From: an uncultured Bacteroidia bacterium
GTDB taxonomy: Bacteria; Bacteroidota; Bacteroidia; Bacteroidales; F082
Assembly: GCA_902802535.1 (NCBI GenBank)
Contig: CADCML010000067.1
Coordinates: 1 to 46,245, forward strand
DNA length: 46,245 nt
Reading direction: 5' to 3'
Part shown: positions 16,432 through 25,211 of the stretch, one piece after another
Position numbering within the stretch: position 1 is the first letter of the stretch
Layout: each line of letters begins with the position of its first letter
Translations under genes and position numbers: made by a program
Notes under the pieces: generated by a model
Database searches by the model: none
What the model was told of the DNA's origin: nothing
Seen by the model: the letters and a program-made list of their open reading frames with translations, nothing else

Positions 16432-18546
16432 CTACCCAATCTGACTCCAATCAAAAGTCTGGGCAAACAACTCCTTGTAGTGCTCCCTTAACATCCGATT
16501 TTCAGGCTTAATGAGCTTCGGGTCATCAGCCAAGAGCTTGATAGCGGCCTCGCGGACTTGAGGAATTAATGCACCGTCTTTTTGGAGGTCGCCGATGAGC
16601 ATTTCGATTTGTCCGGATTGTCGTGTGCCGCCCGTTTCGCCGGGACCGCGCAATTCCAAATCGACCTCGGCGATTTCAAAGCCATCGTTGGTGCTGCACA
16701 TGGTTTTCATTCGGGTCTTGCCATCAGCGGTTAGTTTGTGGTCGGTGACAAGGATGCAATAGGATTGGTCGGCACCACGACCTACACGTCCTCTTAATTG
16801 GTGTAGCTGCGACAGCCCGAAGCGATTGGCGTTTTCGATAATCATCACCGTGGCGTTGGGGATGTTGACGCCGACCTCAATGACGGTCGTGGCCACCATG
16901 ATTTGCGCGTTCCTATTAATAAAGCGTTGCATCTCAAAGTCCTTGTCCTCGGCACTTAACCGCCCGTGACAGACACAGAGTTTGTACTGCGGTTCGGGGA
17001 AGTCGTGCAGAAGAGCCTCATAACCTTCCTGCAAGGCAATCATATCCGTGTTTTCCGACTCTTTGATGCAGGGATAAACCACATAAATCTGTCGCCCGAG
17101 TGCAATCTGCTGTTTCATGAACATCATGATGCGGTAGCGGTCGTCGTTGTAGACATGGTAAGTCTGCACAGGCTTTCTCCCAGGCGGCAACTCATCGATT
17201 TTGGAGACGTCGAGATCGCCGTATTGGGTCATGGCAAGGGTGCGTGGGATGGGCGTGGCGGTCATTACCAAAGTGTGGGGTGGAATATCGGTTTTTTCAT
17301 AGAATTTCGCCCTTTGCTCTACCCCGAAGCGGTGCTGCTCATCGATGATGGCCAAGCCCAAGTTCTTGAAAACCACCTTGCTTTCAATCAGCGCGTGGGT
17401 GCCGACCACGATTTGCATGGTGCCATCAGCCAAACCCGCGTAAATCTTTTTTCGCTCCGCGATTTTAGTGGAACCCGTCAGCAGGGCGAAGTTGATGTCC
17501 ATGTCTTTCAGTTGCTCCTGAAGCGTGGCAAAATGCTGTGTGGCAAGGATTTCCGTTGGTGCCATCAGGCAGGCTTGGAAGCCGTTGTCCAAAGCGAGGA
17601 GCATCACCATCAGCGCGACGATGGTCTTGCCGCTGCCCACGTCGCCTTGCAGTAGGCGGTTCATCTGGTGTCCCGAACCCAAATCTTTGCGGATTTCCTT
17701 GATGACGCGCTTTTGGGCGACGCGCTTTTGGGCGTTGGTCAGTGGGAAGGGGAGATGGTTTTTGTAGAAGCCGTTGAAATAGTCGCCCACCACATTGAAG
17801 ACATGGCCTTTGATGGCCTGTTCGCGGTGCATCTTGTTGCGCAGCATCTTGAGTTGGAAGAAGAAATGCTCCTCGTATTTCAGTCGGCGCGTGGCCTGCT
17901 GGATTTCGATGTTGTTGGCCGGCAAATGGATTTCGTAATAGGCGTAACGGCGCGGTATCAGTTGGTTTTCCTCGATGAGTGCCTTGGGTAGCGTCTCGGG
18001 GATGTATTCGTAGACCTGTTGCAGGATAAGTTTCTGCAATTTGGCGATGGTGCGTGTGCCGAGGCCGTGGTCTTTCATTTTCTCGGTGGTGTTGTAAACG
18101 CCTTGCAATCCCTCGCCGATGAGCGGGTCTTTTGGGTCGTACTCCTCGATTTCGGGGTGGACGAAATTGTAGTTGTGGTTGAACTCACTGGCCTTGCCGA
18201 AAAGCACATACTTCACGCCCGGCTTGAAACGGTTTTTGAGCCATTTTAGCCCTCGGAACCACACCACTTCGATGCTGCCGCTGTCGTCGGTGAAAACGCC
18301 TGTGGCGCGTGTGGCCCTCGGTGCGCCAATCATCTTGATGTTGGAAATCGTTCCAACCAATTGATAATAAACGCTTTCGTCGTTGATATAAGCCGCCTTT
18401 TGGATTTGGCTTCGGTCGATGTAGCGGAACGGGAACTGGTTGAGCATGTCCTGATAGGTGGACACGCCCAATTCCTTCTGGAGGATTTCGGCTTTCTTCG
18501 GACCGACGCCCTTCAGGTAGGCAATTTTCGTTTGCAGCAGGTTCAT
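16432..18546 (-). CDS. recG: ATP-dependent DNA helicase RecG
   Basis: The protein is 704 residues from the MNLLQTKIAYLKGVGPKKA start, which fits the family better than a Met two codons upstream. An N-terminal wedge/OB domain is followed by superfamily 2 helicase motifs: GDVGSGKT (about 301-308), MAPTEILA, DEQHRFG near 400, TATPIPRT, and in the second RecA lobe VIEVGVNIPNA and LRGRVGRGADQSYC. RecG remodels stalled replication forks and Holliday junctions. The gene ends against gtrA-like, and its -7 box lies just before the start in the 3' end of the EamA gene. Confidence 0.96.
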   Translation of the reverse strand: MNLLQTKIAYLKGVGPKKAEILQKELGVSTYQDMLNQFPFRYIDRSQIQKAAYINDESVYYQLVGTISNIKMIGAPRATRATGVFTDDSGSIEVVWFRGLKWLKNRFKPGVKYVLFGKASEFNHNYNFVHPEIEEYDPKDPLIGEGLQGVYNTTEKMKDHGLGTRTIAKLQKLILQQVYEYIPETLPKALIEENQLIPRRYAYYEIHLPANNIEIQQATRRLKYEEHFFFQLKMLRNKMHREQAIKGHVFNVVGDYFNGFYKNHLPFPLTNAQKRVAQKRVIKEIRKDLGSGHQMNRLLQGDVGSGKTIVALMVMLLALDNGFQACLMAPTEILATQHFATLQEQLKDMDINFALLTGSTKIAERKKIYAGLADGTMQIVVGTHALIESKVVFKNLGLAIIDEQHRFGVEQRAKFYEKTDIPPHTLVMTATPIPRTLAMTQYGDLDVSKIDELPPGRKPVQTYHVYNDDRYRIMMFMKQQIALGRQIYVVYPCIKESENTDMIALQEGYEALLHDFPEPQYKLCVCHGRLSAEDKDFEMQRFINRNAQIMVATTVIEVGVNIPNATVMIIENANRFGLSQLHQLRGRVGRGADQSYCILVTDHKLTADGKTRMKTMCSTNDGFEIAEVDLELRGPGETGGTRQSGQIEMLIGDLQKDGALIPQVREAAIKLLADDPKLIKPENRMLREHYKELFAQTFDWSQIG

Positions 18547-18556
18547 TTCCATGCGG

Positions 18557-18564
18557 CAAAGATA
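18557..18564 (-). promoter_or_regulatory. -7 box before recG
   Basis: TATCTTTG on the minus strand ends 10 nt before the preferred recG start (18546) and 4 nt before the alternative (18552). No spaced TTTG was found. Confidence 0.5.
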
Positions 18565-18568
18565 GGGA

Positions 18569-19489
18569 TTATTTTGGATTCTCCGCTACCGCCGCCCGGC
18601 TTTGGTTGACAATCCAAACGCCGGTGAAAACCAGTATCATCGCTATACCCTTCTTCCAGGTGAAGTGGTCCAGACCGATGATGATGCTGATGATGGTGGC
18701 GATGATGGGCTGAACGTAGTTATACATGCTGACCAAGGTGGGTCGCAGGCGTTTCTGACCGATGGGGATGAGGAAATAGGCGACGAAAGTGGCGAAAAAC
18801 ACCACGTAGGCCACCTGCCATGCCACGCTGCGCTCCATCTGTCCCAAGGGGATGTGTATCAGGTTTTTAATATCTAATGGCAACGCCACTAACATGGTAA
18901 ACAGAAACATCCACTTCATGAAGGTGACAACGTTGTATTTCGAGATGAGCGGACGGAAAATGCCCAGATAAAGGGCGAAGGTCAGACCGTTGACGACCAC
19001 AAGGACGATGCCCAAGGGTTTGGTCTCGGAAGCGCCGCCCCCCAGCCCTATAGAGTTGAAAACCAAAATCAAAACACCTGTGAGACTCACCAAAATGCCG
19101 CCCACTTTCTTGAAGGTGATGGGCTCTTTCAGGACGATGGCGGCCACAATCATGGTCAGGATGGGGGTGCAGGTGTTGGTGATGCTCGTGTCGATTGAGG
19201 TCGTCATGGTGATGGCCTTCAGGAAACTCCATTGGGTGAGGAAAAGTCCCAGCATGGAAGCCACAAAGATTTGTAGCATGTCCTTCATCGGCACTTTCTC
19301 TTTGGGCATGAAGAGCGACACCAGCCAAAACAGCATCGTGGCACCCGCCGCACGAAAGCACAGCAAGTTCATGGGGGTCATCACATGCGCGTTGGAGATG
19401 TTCTTGCAACAAACGATGTTGAACCCAAAGATGCAGTAGGCGCCAAAACATGCGAGGTGCCCTATAAATGTTGACTTATTCAATCCCAT
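18569..19489 (-). CDS. EamA/DMT-superfamily transporter
   Basis: The 306-residue protein has ten predicted membrane helices in two EamA repeats. Visible signatures are NIVCCKNISNAHVMTP and LCFRAAGATMLFWLV in the first repeat, TCTPILTMIVAAIVLKEPI at its end, and the parallel YVQPIIATIISIII segment in the second. Members export or import small metabolites; the substrate is unknown. I prefer the start at 19489 because the only -7 box (19512-19519) would place the transcript start almost on an upstream ATG at 19504. recG follows on the same strand. Confidence 0.85.
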   Translation of the reverse strand: MGLNKSTFIGHLACFGAYCIFGFNIVCCKNISNAHVMTPMNLLCFRAAGATMLFWLVSLFMPKEKVPMKDMLQIFVASMLGLFLTQWSFLKAITMTTSIDTSITNTCTPILTMIVAAIVLKEPITFKKVGGILVSLTGVLILVFNSIGLGGGASETKPLGIVLVVVNGLTFALYLGIFRPLISKYNVVTFMKWMFLFTMLVALPLDIKNLIHIPLGQMERSVAWQVAYVVFFATFVAYFLIPIGQKRLRPTLVSMYNYVQPIIATIISIIIGLDHFTWKKGIAMILVFTGVWIVNQSRAAVAENPK

Positions 19490-19511
19490 AGACCTATTTT
19501 TCAAGTCGCCG

Positions 19512-19519
19512 CAAAATTA
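19512..19519 (-). promoter_or_regulatory. -7 box before the EamA transporter gene
   Basis: TAATTTTG on the minus strand, 22 nt before the start at 19489. It helps decide between two in-frame start codons. Confidence 0.45.
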
Positions 19520-19536
19520 CGGATTAATACCCTCGC

Positions 19537-19567
19537 TTTGACACTTTTTGGTTTTTTGCTATTTTTG
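19537..19567 (+). promoter_or_regulatory. promoter of the TatD-tcdA genes
   Basis: TTTG (19537-19540), a 19-bp spacer and TATTTTTG (19560-19567) match the Bacteroidetes consensus. Only 6 nt separate the box from ATG 19574, so the transcript is almost leaderless. This rules out an earlier in-frame ATG at 19538, which lies inside the promoter. Confidence 0.78.
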
Positions 19568-19573
19568 CACCTT

Positions 19574-20257
19574 ATGAAAACGCCTTTTGTTGACATACAC
19601 ACACATACGGCAAAGACCGCTGACGACCTGATTCAGATTGTCAACTTGGATCTGGGACAGGATGTTCCCGAGCAAGGCTATTACAGTTACGGCATTCACC
19701 CTTGGGTATTGGATAATGCTGATTTTCAGATAGAAGAAGTATTTTCCTTGTTAGAAGAAAAGTTGTCATCACCCAATGTCCTTGCCCTCGGAGAAGCGGG
19801 TTTGGATAAAATGCACAAGGAAAGTTTTGAGCAACAGATTGTAGTTTTCGAGCGTCAAATCGAGCTTTCGGAAGCCTTACAAAAACCGATGATCCTGCAT
19901 GATGTGAAAAGCCACAACGAAATCTTCGCTTTGCGCAAAAAACACAAAGCCAAGCAGCCTTGGATCCTGCATGGCTTCAACGGAACGGAACAGGATATTC
20001 GACAATTGACGGGACAAGGGTTGTATCTTTCCGTTGGGGAGAGTTTGTTACATCCCGAAAGAAGAGTTTGCAAGTCGTTGAAAAACATACCATTGGAATT
20101 GCTTTTCTTGGAAACTGACATGGCGGAAACAGGCATCCAAACCATCTATGAGGCCACTGCAAAACTATTAGAAATGGATATTAATGCGCTGAAAACGCAA
20201 ATCTTTATTAATTTTGCAGCCTTATGGAACACTGGCAAGACAGAACCCGCCTATTAA
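19574..20257 (+). CDS. TatD-family metal-dependent hydrolase
   Basis: The 227-residue protein starts MKTPFVDIHTHT, with the His-x-His metal ligands of the amidohydrolase fold. Further ligands are in ALGEAGLDK, MILHDVKSH, and LFLETDMAE near the C-terminus. TatD-like enzymes act as nucleases or deacylases on DNA or aminoacylated substrates; the exact one is not clear here. It is shorter than canonical TatD (about 260 residues) because of compact loops, but the metal sites appear complete. The stop overlaps the next gene by 34 bp in a different frame, and the tcdA -7 box lies inside this gene. Confidence 0.85.
   Translation: MKTPFVDIHTHTAKTADDLIQIVNLDLGQDVPEQGYYSYGIHPWVLDNADFQIEEVFSLLEEKLSSPNVLALGEAGLDKMHKESFEQQIVVFERQIELSEALQKPMILHDVKSHNEIFALRKKHKAKQPWILHGFNGTEQDIRQLTGQGLYLSVGESLLHPERRVCKSLKNIPLELLFLETDMAETGIQTIYEATAKLLEMDINALKTQIFINFAALWNTGKTEPAY
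20209..20216 (+). promoter_or_regulatory. -7 box directly before tcdA
   Basis: TAATTTTG ends 7 nt before ATG 20224, inside the 3' end of the TatD gene. No spaced TTTG is visible. Confidence 0.45.
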
Positions 20258-20943
20258 TTGGCGATGAAGGCATCAACACCCTGAAATCCAAGCATGTGCT
20301 TGTGGTTGGCTTGGGTGGAGTAGGGGCATACGCTGCCGAGCAGCTGGCCCGTGCGGGCATCGGTCGAATGACCATCGTCGACGGCGATGTGGTGAACGTC
20401 ACCAACCGCAACCGACAGCTGTTGGCCTTGGAGAGCACCGTCGGCAGACCGAAGGCCGAGGTGATGGCCGAACGTCTCCGCGACATCAATCCCGAAATAG
20501 AGTTGACTGTCCTCCACCAATACCTGAAAGACCAAGCCATCATCGACCTTATGGCGCAACCTTTTGATTATGTGGTGGATGCCATTGATACGGTGGCTCC
20601 CAAAGTGTTTCTGCTCTATTACGCCAAGATGAACAACCAGCGCATCGTGAGCAGCATGGGTGCGGGTGGCAAGTTTCATCCTGAAAAGATTGAGATTTGC
20701 GACATTTCAAAGTCGAACCATTGTAGGTTAGCGTTTTACATCCGGAAGCGACTACACCGTTTGGGCGTTTTTGAGGGCATCAAAACTGTTTTCTCGCCTG
20801 AACCCGTCGATGCATCGGCTATTATCACCGATGGTATTGACGAGCAAAACAAGGTTTCCAATGTGGGCACGATTTCCTATCTTCCTGCTGCTTTTGGCAT
20901 CTTTTGTGCTTCGGTGGTGATTAATGATTTACTTGGAAAATAA
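20224..20943 (+). CDS. tcdA: tRNA threonylcarbamoyladenosine dehydratase (ThiF/E1-like)
   Basis: This is a 239-residue E1-like adenylating enzyme. RTRLLIGDEGINTLKS and VVGLGGVGAYAAEQLARAG form the nucleotide-binding start, DGDVVNVTNRNRQLLAL is the family motif with the adenylation Arg, and DAIDTVAPK and SSMGAGGKFHP follow. The pattern matches TcdA (CsdL), which cyclises t6A to ct6A at position 37 of ANN-decoding tRNAs. It lacks the CXXC zinc pairs of MoeB/ThiF, which supports TcdA. It follows TatD with overlap and precedes a phosphatase by 6 bp. Confidence 0.9.
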   Translation: MEHWQDRTRLLIGDEGINTLKSKHVLVVGLGGVGAYAAEQLARAGIGRMTIVDGDVVNVTNRNRQLLALESTVGRPKAEVMAERLRDINPEIELTVLHQYLKDQAIIDLMAQPFDYVVDAIDTVAPKVFLLYYAKMNNQRIVSSMGAGGKFHPEKIEICDISKSNHCRLAFYIRKRLHRLGVFEGIKTVFSPEPVDASAIITDGIDEQNKVSNVGTISYLPAAFGIFCASVVINDLLGK

Positions 20944-20949
20944 CGACCT

Positions 20950-21420
20950 ATGAAACAACCTATCCATAAAATCCTCTTCATTTGCCACGGCAACATCTGC
21001 CGCAGTCCCATGGCGGAGTTTGTGATGAAGCAACTCGTTAAGAATGAAGGTCTTGAAGAGCAGTTTGAAATCGCTTCAGCGGCGACTTCTACCGAAGAAA
21101 TCGGCAATCCCGTTTATCCACCCGCAAAACGCAAACTGGCCGAACACAACATCGGTTGCGAGGGCAAGACCGCCCGCCAGATGACCCGCTCGGATTACCA
21201 ATACTACGATTATATCATCGCCATGGACCGCAACAACCTGCGCAACCTAAAACGGATGTTTGGCGAGGACACCGAACACAAAATCAGCCTCTTGATGGAA
21301 TACACTCAACGCCCTGGCGATGTCGCCGACCCTTGGTACACTGGCGATTTTGATGCCACTTGGAGGGATGTTTTGGAGGGGTGCCGAGGATTATTGGATT
21401 ATCTTATCGGAAAGAATTAA
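20950..21420 (+). CDS. low-molecular-weight protein tyrosine phosphatase
   Basis: The 156-residue protein has the P-loop ICHGNICRS near the N-terminus with Cys12 and Arg18 of the CX5R motif, and the general-acid segment DPWYTGDF near the C-terminus. Length and layout match LMW-PTP. Substrates in this organism are unknown; some relatives dephosphorylate arginine or tyrosine kinases. The stop overlaps by 4 bp the stop of convergent hydF. Confidence 0.92.
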   Translation: MKQPIHKILFICHGNICRSPMAEFVMKQLVKNEGLEEQFEIASAATSTEEIGNPVYPPAKRKLAEHNIGCEGKTARQMTRSDYQYYDYIIAMDRNNLRNLKRMFGEDTEHKISLLMEYTQRPGDVADPWYTGDFDATWRDVLEGCRGLLDYLIGKN

Positions 21421-22604
21421 CGAAACGGCTCCATCACCCGCTCAAAAATGCCATTCATATAAGCTAAAGCCATTCCATAATTGCTAATCGGGATGCCTTG
21501 ATTCACAAAGAGATTCGTGCGGTTGAGCAATTGCTTGCGCGTGCTCATGCAGCCGCCGCATTGGATGGCCATGGCGTATTTTTCGGGATGGGCAATGGGC
21601 GCGAGTCCCGCCACATACTCGAAATTAATGGCCTTGCCCGTAAATTTCAGTATCATTCGGGGCAACTTCACGCGGCCGATGTCCTCGCAAGTGCTGTGGT
21701 GGGTGCACGATTCCAACAACAGGACTGTGTCGCCGTCCTTTAGTTGTGAAAGACAAGGCGTGCCCTTCACATAGTTGTCGAAGTCGCCACGCAGTCGCGC
21801 CATGACGATGCTGAAGCTGGTCAAAGGAATTTCAGGCGGAACGATTTTGCTCACAAAGCCAAACACTTGGCTGTCAGTGACAATCAATGCCGGTTTAGGC
21901 ATGGTGTCAAGGTATTGTTGCAAATGGGTTTCCTTCAGCACTACACAGATACACTCGTTGTCCAACACATCGCGGATGGCCATCACCTGGGGCAATATTA
22001 ATCGGCCTTCGGGCGCTTCAGAATCGACAGGACAGACCAAAACCACCACTTCGTTCGAATGGATGATGCCGCCCAACAGCGATACTTTTTGATAAGCACT
22101 TTCAGGAATCGTTTTTTTCAGCACATCAACTAACGGGGTGATGTCATCCTTCCTAAGAACGCTGAAATCCAAAACTTTAACACCATATTTCTGCTCAATC
22201 ACTGCTTTCATTACGGCAAGAAGCGGTTCTTCGTCGGCCTTGTTGTGGACGATGAAAAATGGCACCGCCAGTTCCTTCAGGCGACTGATGAGTTGCTGTT
22301 CAGGTTCTCCGAATTGGTTGCCCGTGATGACCAAAATGGCGCAGTCGATTTCCTCCAAAACCTTCATGGTTTTTTCAATGCGTTGCTGTCCCAGTTCGCC
22401 CACATCGTCGATGCCCGCCGTGTCGATGAGCACGCAAGGCCCGACGCCGAAAATCTCGATGCTTTTCTTGACGGGGTCGGTAGTGGTGCCCGCCGTGTCG
22501 CTCACGATGGCGATGTTTTGTCCTGTGAGGAGATTAATGAGACTGCTTTTGCCGCAGTTTCTGCGACCGAAAATACCGATATGAGGTTTCAAATCTTTTG
22601 CCAT
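21417..22604 (-). CDS. hydF: [FeFe]-hydrogenase maturation GTPase HydF
   Basis: The 395-residue protein has an N-terminal GTPase domain with G1 GRRNCGKS (13-20), TAGTTTDPV, DTAG and NKADE, then a dimerisation domain and a C-terminal cluster domain. The HydF cluster motif is complete: Cys300-x-His302 in CTHHSTCEDIGR and Cys349/Cys352 in QCGGCM, with 46 residues between His and Cys, as in the CxHx46-53CxxC signature. HydF is the scaffold on which the 2Fe subcluster is built before insertion into the hydrogenase. It is about 8 kb from hydG and on the opposite strand, with its own promoter. Confidence 0.95.
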   Translation of the reverse strand: MAKDLKPHIGIFGRRNCGKSSLINLLTGQNIAIVSDTAGTTTDPVKKSIEIFGVGPCVLIDTAGIDDVGELGQQRIEKTMKVLEEIDCAILVITGNQFGEPEQQLISRLKELAVPFFIVHNKADEEPLLAVMKAVIEQKYGVKVLDFSVLRKDDITPLVDVLKKTIPESAYQKVSLLGGIIHSNEVVVLVCPVDSEAPEGRLILPQVMAIRDVLDNECICVVLKETHLQQYLDTMPKPALIVTDSQVFGFVSKIVPPEIPLTSFSIVMARLRGDFDNYVKGTPCLSQLKDGDTVLLLESCTHHSTCEDIGRVKLPRMILKFTGKAINFEYVAGLAPIAHPEKYAMAIQCGGCMSTRKQLLNRTNLFVNQGIPISNYGMALAYMNGIFERVMEPFR

Positions 22605-22629
22605 TTGCCGTTGATTTTCAATTTCGACG

Positions 22630-22637
22630 CAAAAATA
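22630..22637 (-). promoter_or_regulatory. -7 box of the hydF promoter
   Basis: TATTTTTG on the minus strand lies 25 nt before the hydF start; a TTTG at 22663-22660 is 22 bp away, slightly longer than optimal. Confidence 0.55.
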
Positions 22638-22869
22638 GTAAATTGTTGCATTAAAAAGTCAAAAATTTAAAATACTGAAATTTAATGATATACCCGACAG
22701 CAAACGACAACAAACGACTACTGTCGACTACAAACGTTTATTCAACGGCTTAGTCTTGACAAGTGTTGTTACTTTGCATCGTCAAACCGATTGGTAGGGA
22801 CAACTCACCATCAAGAGGGGCGACACAACAAATCAAACTTATTCATTAATTACTAAACACACACACATT

Positions 22870-23211
22870 ATGAGTACAATGAGAAATTCGGTCCTGTTGA
22901 TTGGCCGCCCGGGTACAGAACCTGAAGTGAAAAGCATTAACAACAACAACAAGGTGGCGCGTTTCCGCCTCGCCGTTGATGAACGCCGCATGAACGCCAA
23001 CCGCGAATGGGTGAACAACACACAATGGTTCACGCTCGTGGCATGGGGCAAGACCGCCGAGCGCGTCGAACGTTACGTAAAGAAAGGCCAGCAGGTCGCC
23101 ATTGACGGCTCGCTGCACAACAACGAGTGGACCGACGACAAAGGCCAGCGTCATTCCAACATCGAAATCTGGATCAACGACTTGTTCCTGATGGACAAAG
23201 CCAGGGATTAG
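22870..23211 (+). CDS. ssb: single-stranded DNA-binding protein
   Basis: The 113-residue OB-fold protein begins MSTMRNSVLLIGRPGTEPEV, with NNNKVARFRLAVDE, WFTLVAWGKTAERVERYVKKGQQV and the closing SNIEIWINDLFLMD that define bacterial SSB. There is no acidic disordered tail ending in DIPF, so this is a short SSB of the kind often found as an accessory copy in Bacteroidota. It likely binds ssDNA but lacks the usual protein-recruiting tip. The 265 bp upstream hold a TTACTTTG -7-like element around 22769 and short CAAACGAC repeats but no other gene. A hairpin follows the stop. Confidence 0.93.
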   Translation: MSTMRNSVLLIGRPGTEPEVKSINNNNKVARFRLAVDERRMNANREWVNNTQWFTLVAWGKTAERVERYVKKGQQVAIDGSLHNNEWTDDKGQRHSNIEIWINDLFLMDKARD

Positions 23212-23224
23212 GATTCTGCTTGTG

Positions 23225-23246
23225 AACGCCAGAATTTTTTGGCGTT
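23225..23246 (+). terminator. hairpin after ssb
   Basis: AACGCCA / TGGCGTT arms (7 bp) enclose an A/T loop 13 bp after the ssb stop. A T-rich but interrupted stretch follows, so strength is uncertain. Confidence 0.5.
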
Positions 23247-23259
23247 TCAGTATTTTCAC

Positions 23260-23267
23260 TATCTTTG
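23260..23267 (+). promoter_or_regulatory. promoter box for the barrel/YjbH gene pair
   Basis: TATCTTTG 23 nt before ATG 23291; a TTTG at 23238-23241 is 18 bp upstream, close to the consensus spacing. Confidence 0.55.
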
Positions 23268-23290
23268 CAGCCGTATAAAACAAAGTCATT

Positions 23291-24265
23291 ATGTTTCATC
23301 GGCATGTATCACACCGTCACTGCCCCTTGTTGGCCGCGCTTCTTGCCCTTTTCCTATGGGCAGGACAACCCCAAGCCAAGGGGCAGAATACTTCTTCCAG
23401 CATAGATTTTTTTTCGGGCATTAATTTCAGCTTTTCGGACATGAATTTCGAACGTCAATACGACATCCTAATTCATCTTACTCCAGGCTTCAAGTGGAAC
23501 TTTGGAAATCATTGGCAGGTGGCTGGACAAGCCGTGATTCCCATCGTGAACACCTTTGGCTTTCAATACAAGTTCGTACAAATAGGTGCTTTCAATATCA
23601 GTAAGGAGTTGAACATTAGTAAGTTGTATCTCAAGGCTACGGCTGGTGTTTTTGATACGTACCGTTATGGGCTGGATTTGAAGGCTTTTCTGCCTTTGTG
23701 CGACTGGTTTGCATTTGAAGGCCAGATGGGGTATGTTGGAGAGTTGTACTATTATACTAAATTTTGGATTACAAGACCCAATACTTTTGTTTGTACCTTA
23801 GGCGGCGACTTCTATCTGTCGCGATGGAACACCCAATTTCGTGGCACTATTGGAAAATATCTGTATAACGACTATGGCGTTGAGGCCGAGGCCATGCGCC
23901 ACTTCAACCATACTACCGTTTCGCTTTATGGCCGATGGAGTAATAAATATGGTTTGGATGCCGGATTTAGGTTCGTCGTCATGCTCCCTCCCTATCATCG
24001 CAAGCACAGGGCCGTGAATTTCCGACCGGCTTCCAATTACAGGATGTCGTATGCTGTAATGTATAATACATATTCAAATTGCATGTACCATACCGACCCA
24101 GAAGAAAACATTCGCGACGGATGGTTCAGCCGCGACCTGCTGCATTGGGGCAGCCATACCATGGATCCCGATTTCATTATCACCAACAAGTCTGACAAAA
24201 AACCGGACAAAAAAGCTGTCGAACAGCTGACTGAGCCATCAGACACAAAACCAGACGAGCAATGA
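23291..24265 (+). CDS. outer-membrane beta-barrel-like protein linked to a YjbH-domain protein
   Basis: The 324-residue product has a signal peptide (hydrophobic LLAALLALFLWA, cleavage near GQPQAKGQ) and long runs of alternating polar and aromatic residues such as HLTPGFKWNFGNHWQVAGQ and RFVVMLPPYHRKH, suggesting beta strands with aromatic girdles. The C-terminus is a charged KSDKKPDKKAVEQ tail. It overlaps the next gene by 4 bp (ATGA), so the two products are made together. No family name is certain. Confidence 0.7.
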   Translation: MFHRHVSHRHCPLLAALLALFLWAGQPQAKGQNTSSSIDFFSGINFSFSDMNFERQYDILIHLTPGFKWNFGNHWQVAGQAVIPIVNTFGFQYKFVQIGAFNISKELNISKLYLKATAGVFDTYRYGLDLKAFLPLCDWFAFEGQMGYVGELYYYTKFWITRPNTFVCTLGGDFYLSRWNTQFRGTIGKYLYNDYGVEAEAMRHFNHTTVSLYGRWSNKYGLDAGFRFVVMLPPYHRKHRAVNFRPASNYRMSYAVMYNTYSNCMYHTDPEENIRDGWFSRDLLHWGSHTMDPDFIITNKSDKKPDKKAVEQLTEPSDTKPDEQ

Positions 24266-25032
24266 AACACCTTATTAATGTATTAATAGTATTAGCGGCT
24301 TTGTGGCTCCTTCCCCTTGTGAGTCAAGCCCAGCAATACACTGGCACATCGGGAATGGTACACATCCCCACTGGCGAAATGCACCACGAGGGCGATGCCT
24401 TCATCGGTGCACATTTCCTCAACAAGGCCATGATGCCCGACACAGGTTTCCTCTATCAAGGCGAAAAATACAACACCTTCGACTATTACGTAGCTTTGAC
24501 TCCTTTCAGTTGGTTGGAAATGAGTTATGTGTGTACGGAACGCATGAGAGCCAAGGATGAGCAAACGGGACAAATCAAATGGAGCAAGGACCGCTATGCC
24601 TCGGTGAAAATACAGCCCCTGAAGGAAGGCAAGTATTGGCCAGCAGTGGCCATTGGCGGCAACGACGTGCTGACTTCCGCCTTCGATCCGAACAGTCCCG
24701 ACGTACAGCTCTATTTCTCGAACGTGTATGTGGCGGCCACCAAGCATTTTACTTTCTCGGGCCACGAGTTGGGCGCAACGGTGGCTTACCGTCATTTCTT
24801 TCGGAGATATAATGCCAAATGGAACGGCGTAGTGGCTGGCATTACCTACCGTCCGGCGTTTTTCCCGCAGTGGAGGCTGATGGCTGAATACACGGGCAAC
24901 GAATTCCTGATAGGTACCGACCTCCTGCTATGGCAGCACTTGCGCTTACAAGCCAGCCTGAAAGATTTCAAACATTTCAATGGAGGGATTTGTTTGCAGT
25001 TTAATCTCCTCGGCAAGAAATACCAGTATTAA
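24262..25032 (+). CDS. YjbH-domain outer-membrane protein
   Basis: The 256-residue protein has a signal peptide ending SQAQ near residue 24 and then YTGTSGMVHIPTGEMHHEG, the start pattern of YjbH-type domains found with exopolysaccharide export. The rest is Tyr-rich beta sequence ending QFNLLGKKYQY, with a terminal aromatic residue typical of outer-membrane barrels. In proteobacteria YjbH accompanies polysaccharide secretion genes; no such genes are adjacent here, so the role is open. It shares a translational overlap with the preceding barrel-like protein. Confidence 0.68.
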   Translation: MKHLINVLIVLAALWLLPLVSQAQQYTGTSGMVHIPTGEMHHEGDAFIGAHFLNKAMMPDTGFLYQGEKYNTFDYYVALTPFSWLEMSYVCTERMRAKDEQTGQIKWSKDRYASVKIQPLKEGKYWPAVAIGGNDVLTSAFDPNSPDVQLYFSNVYVAATKHFTFSGHELGATVAYRHFFRRYNAKWNGVVAGITYRPAFFPQWRLMAEYTGNEFLIGTDLLLWQHLRLQASLKDFKHFNGGICLQFNLLGKKYQY

Positions 25033-25098
25033 TAGGCAATGTTGAAAAAAAAATGAAAAAAATGACAAAAAAAATGATACCAGTATGAAAATTATCCT

Positions 25099-25106
25099 TA
25101 TTTTTG
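25099..25106 (+). promoter_or_regulatory. -7 box upstream of the small lipoprotein gene
   Basis: TATTTTTG lies 105 nt before ATG 25212. The 179-bp gap before this gene is otherwise A-rich low-complexity sequence with no gene. Confidence 0.4.
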
Positions 25107-25211
25107 CTGCGTCGTTTGTGAGGAAAGTAATGCCCGAAAAGACAGAATAGATTCACATTCAACAAGATAACAACAATTAACTGAATATTAATCAATTAAA
25201 AACATAGAACA

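Noticed and set aside
22701-22737. Repeated CAAACGAC units before ssb as a CRISPR or iteron array
   Set aside because: Only two or three 8-bp units with uneven spacing, no spacers and no replication gene.
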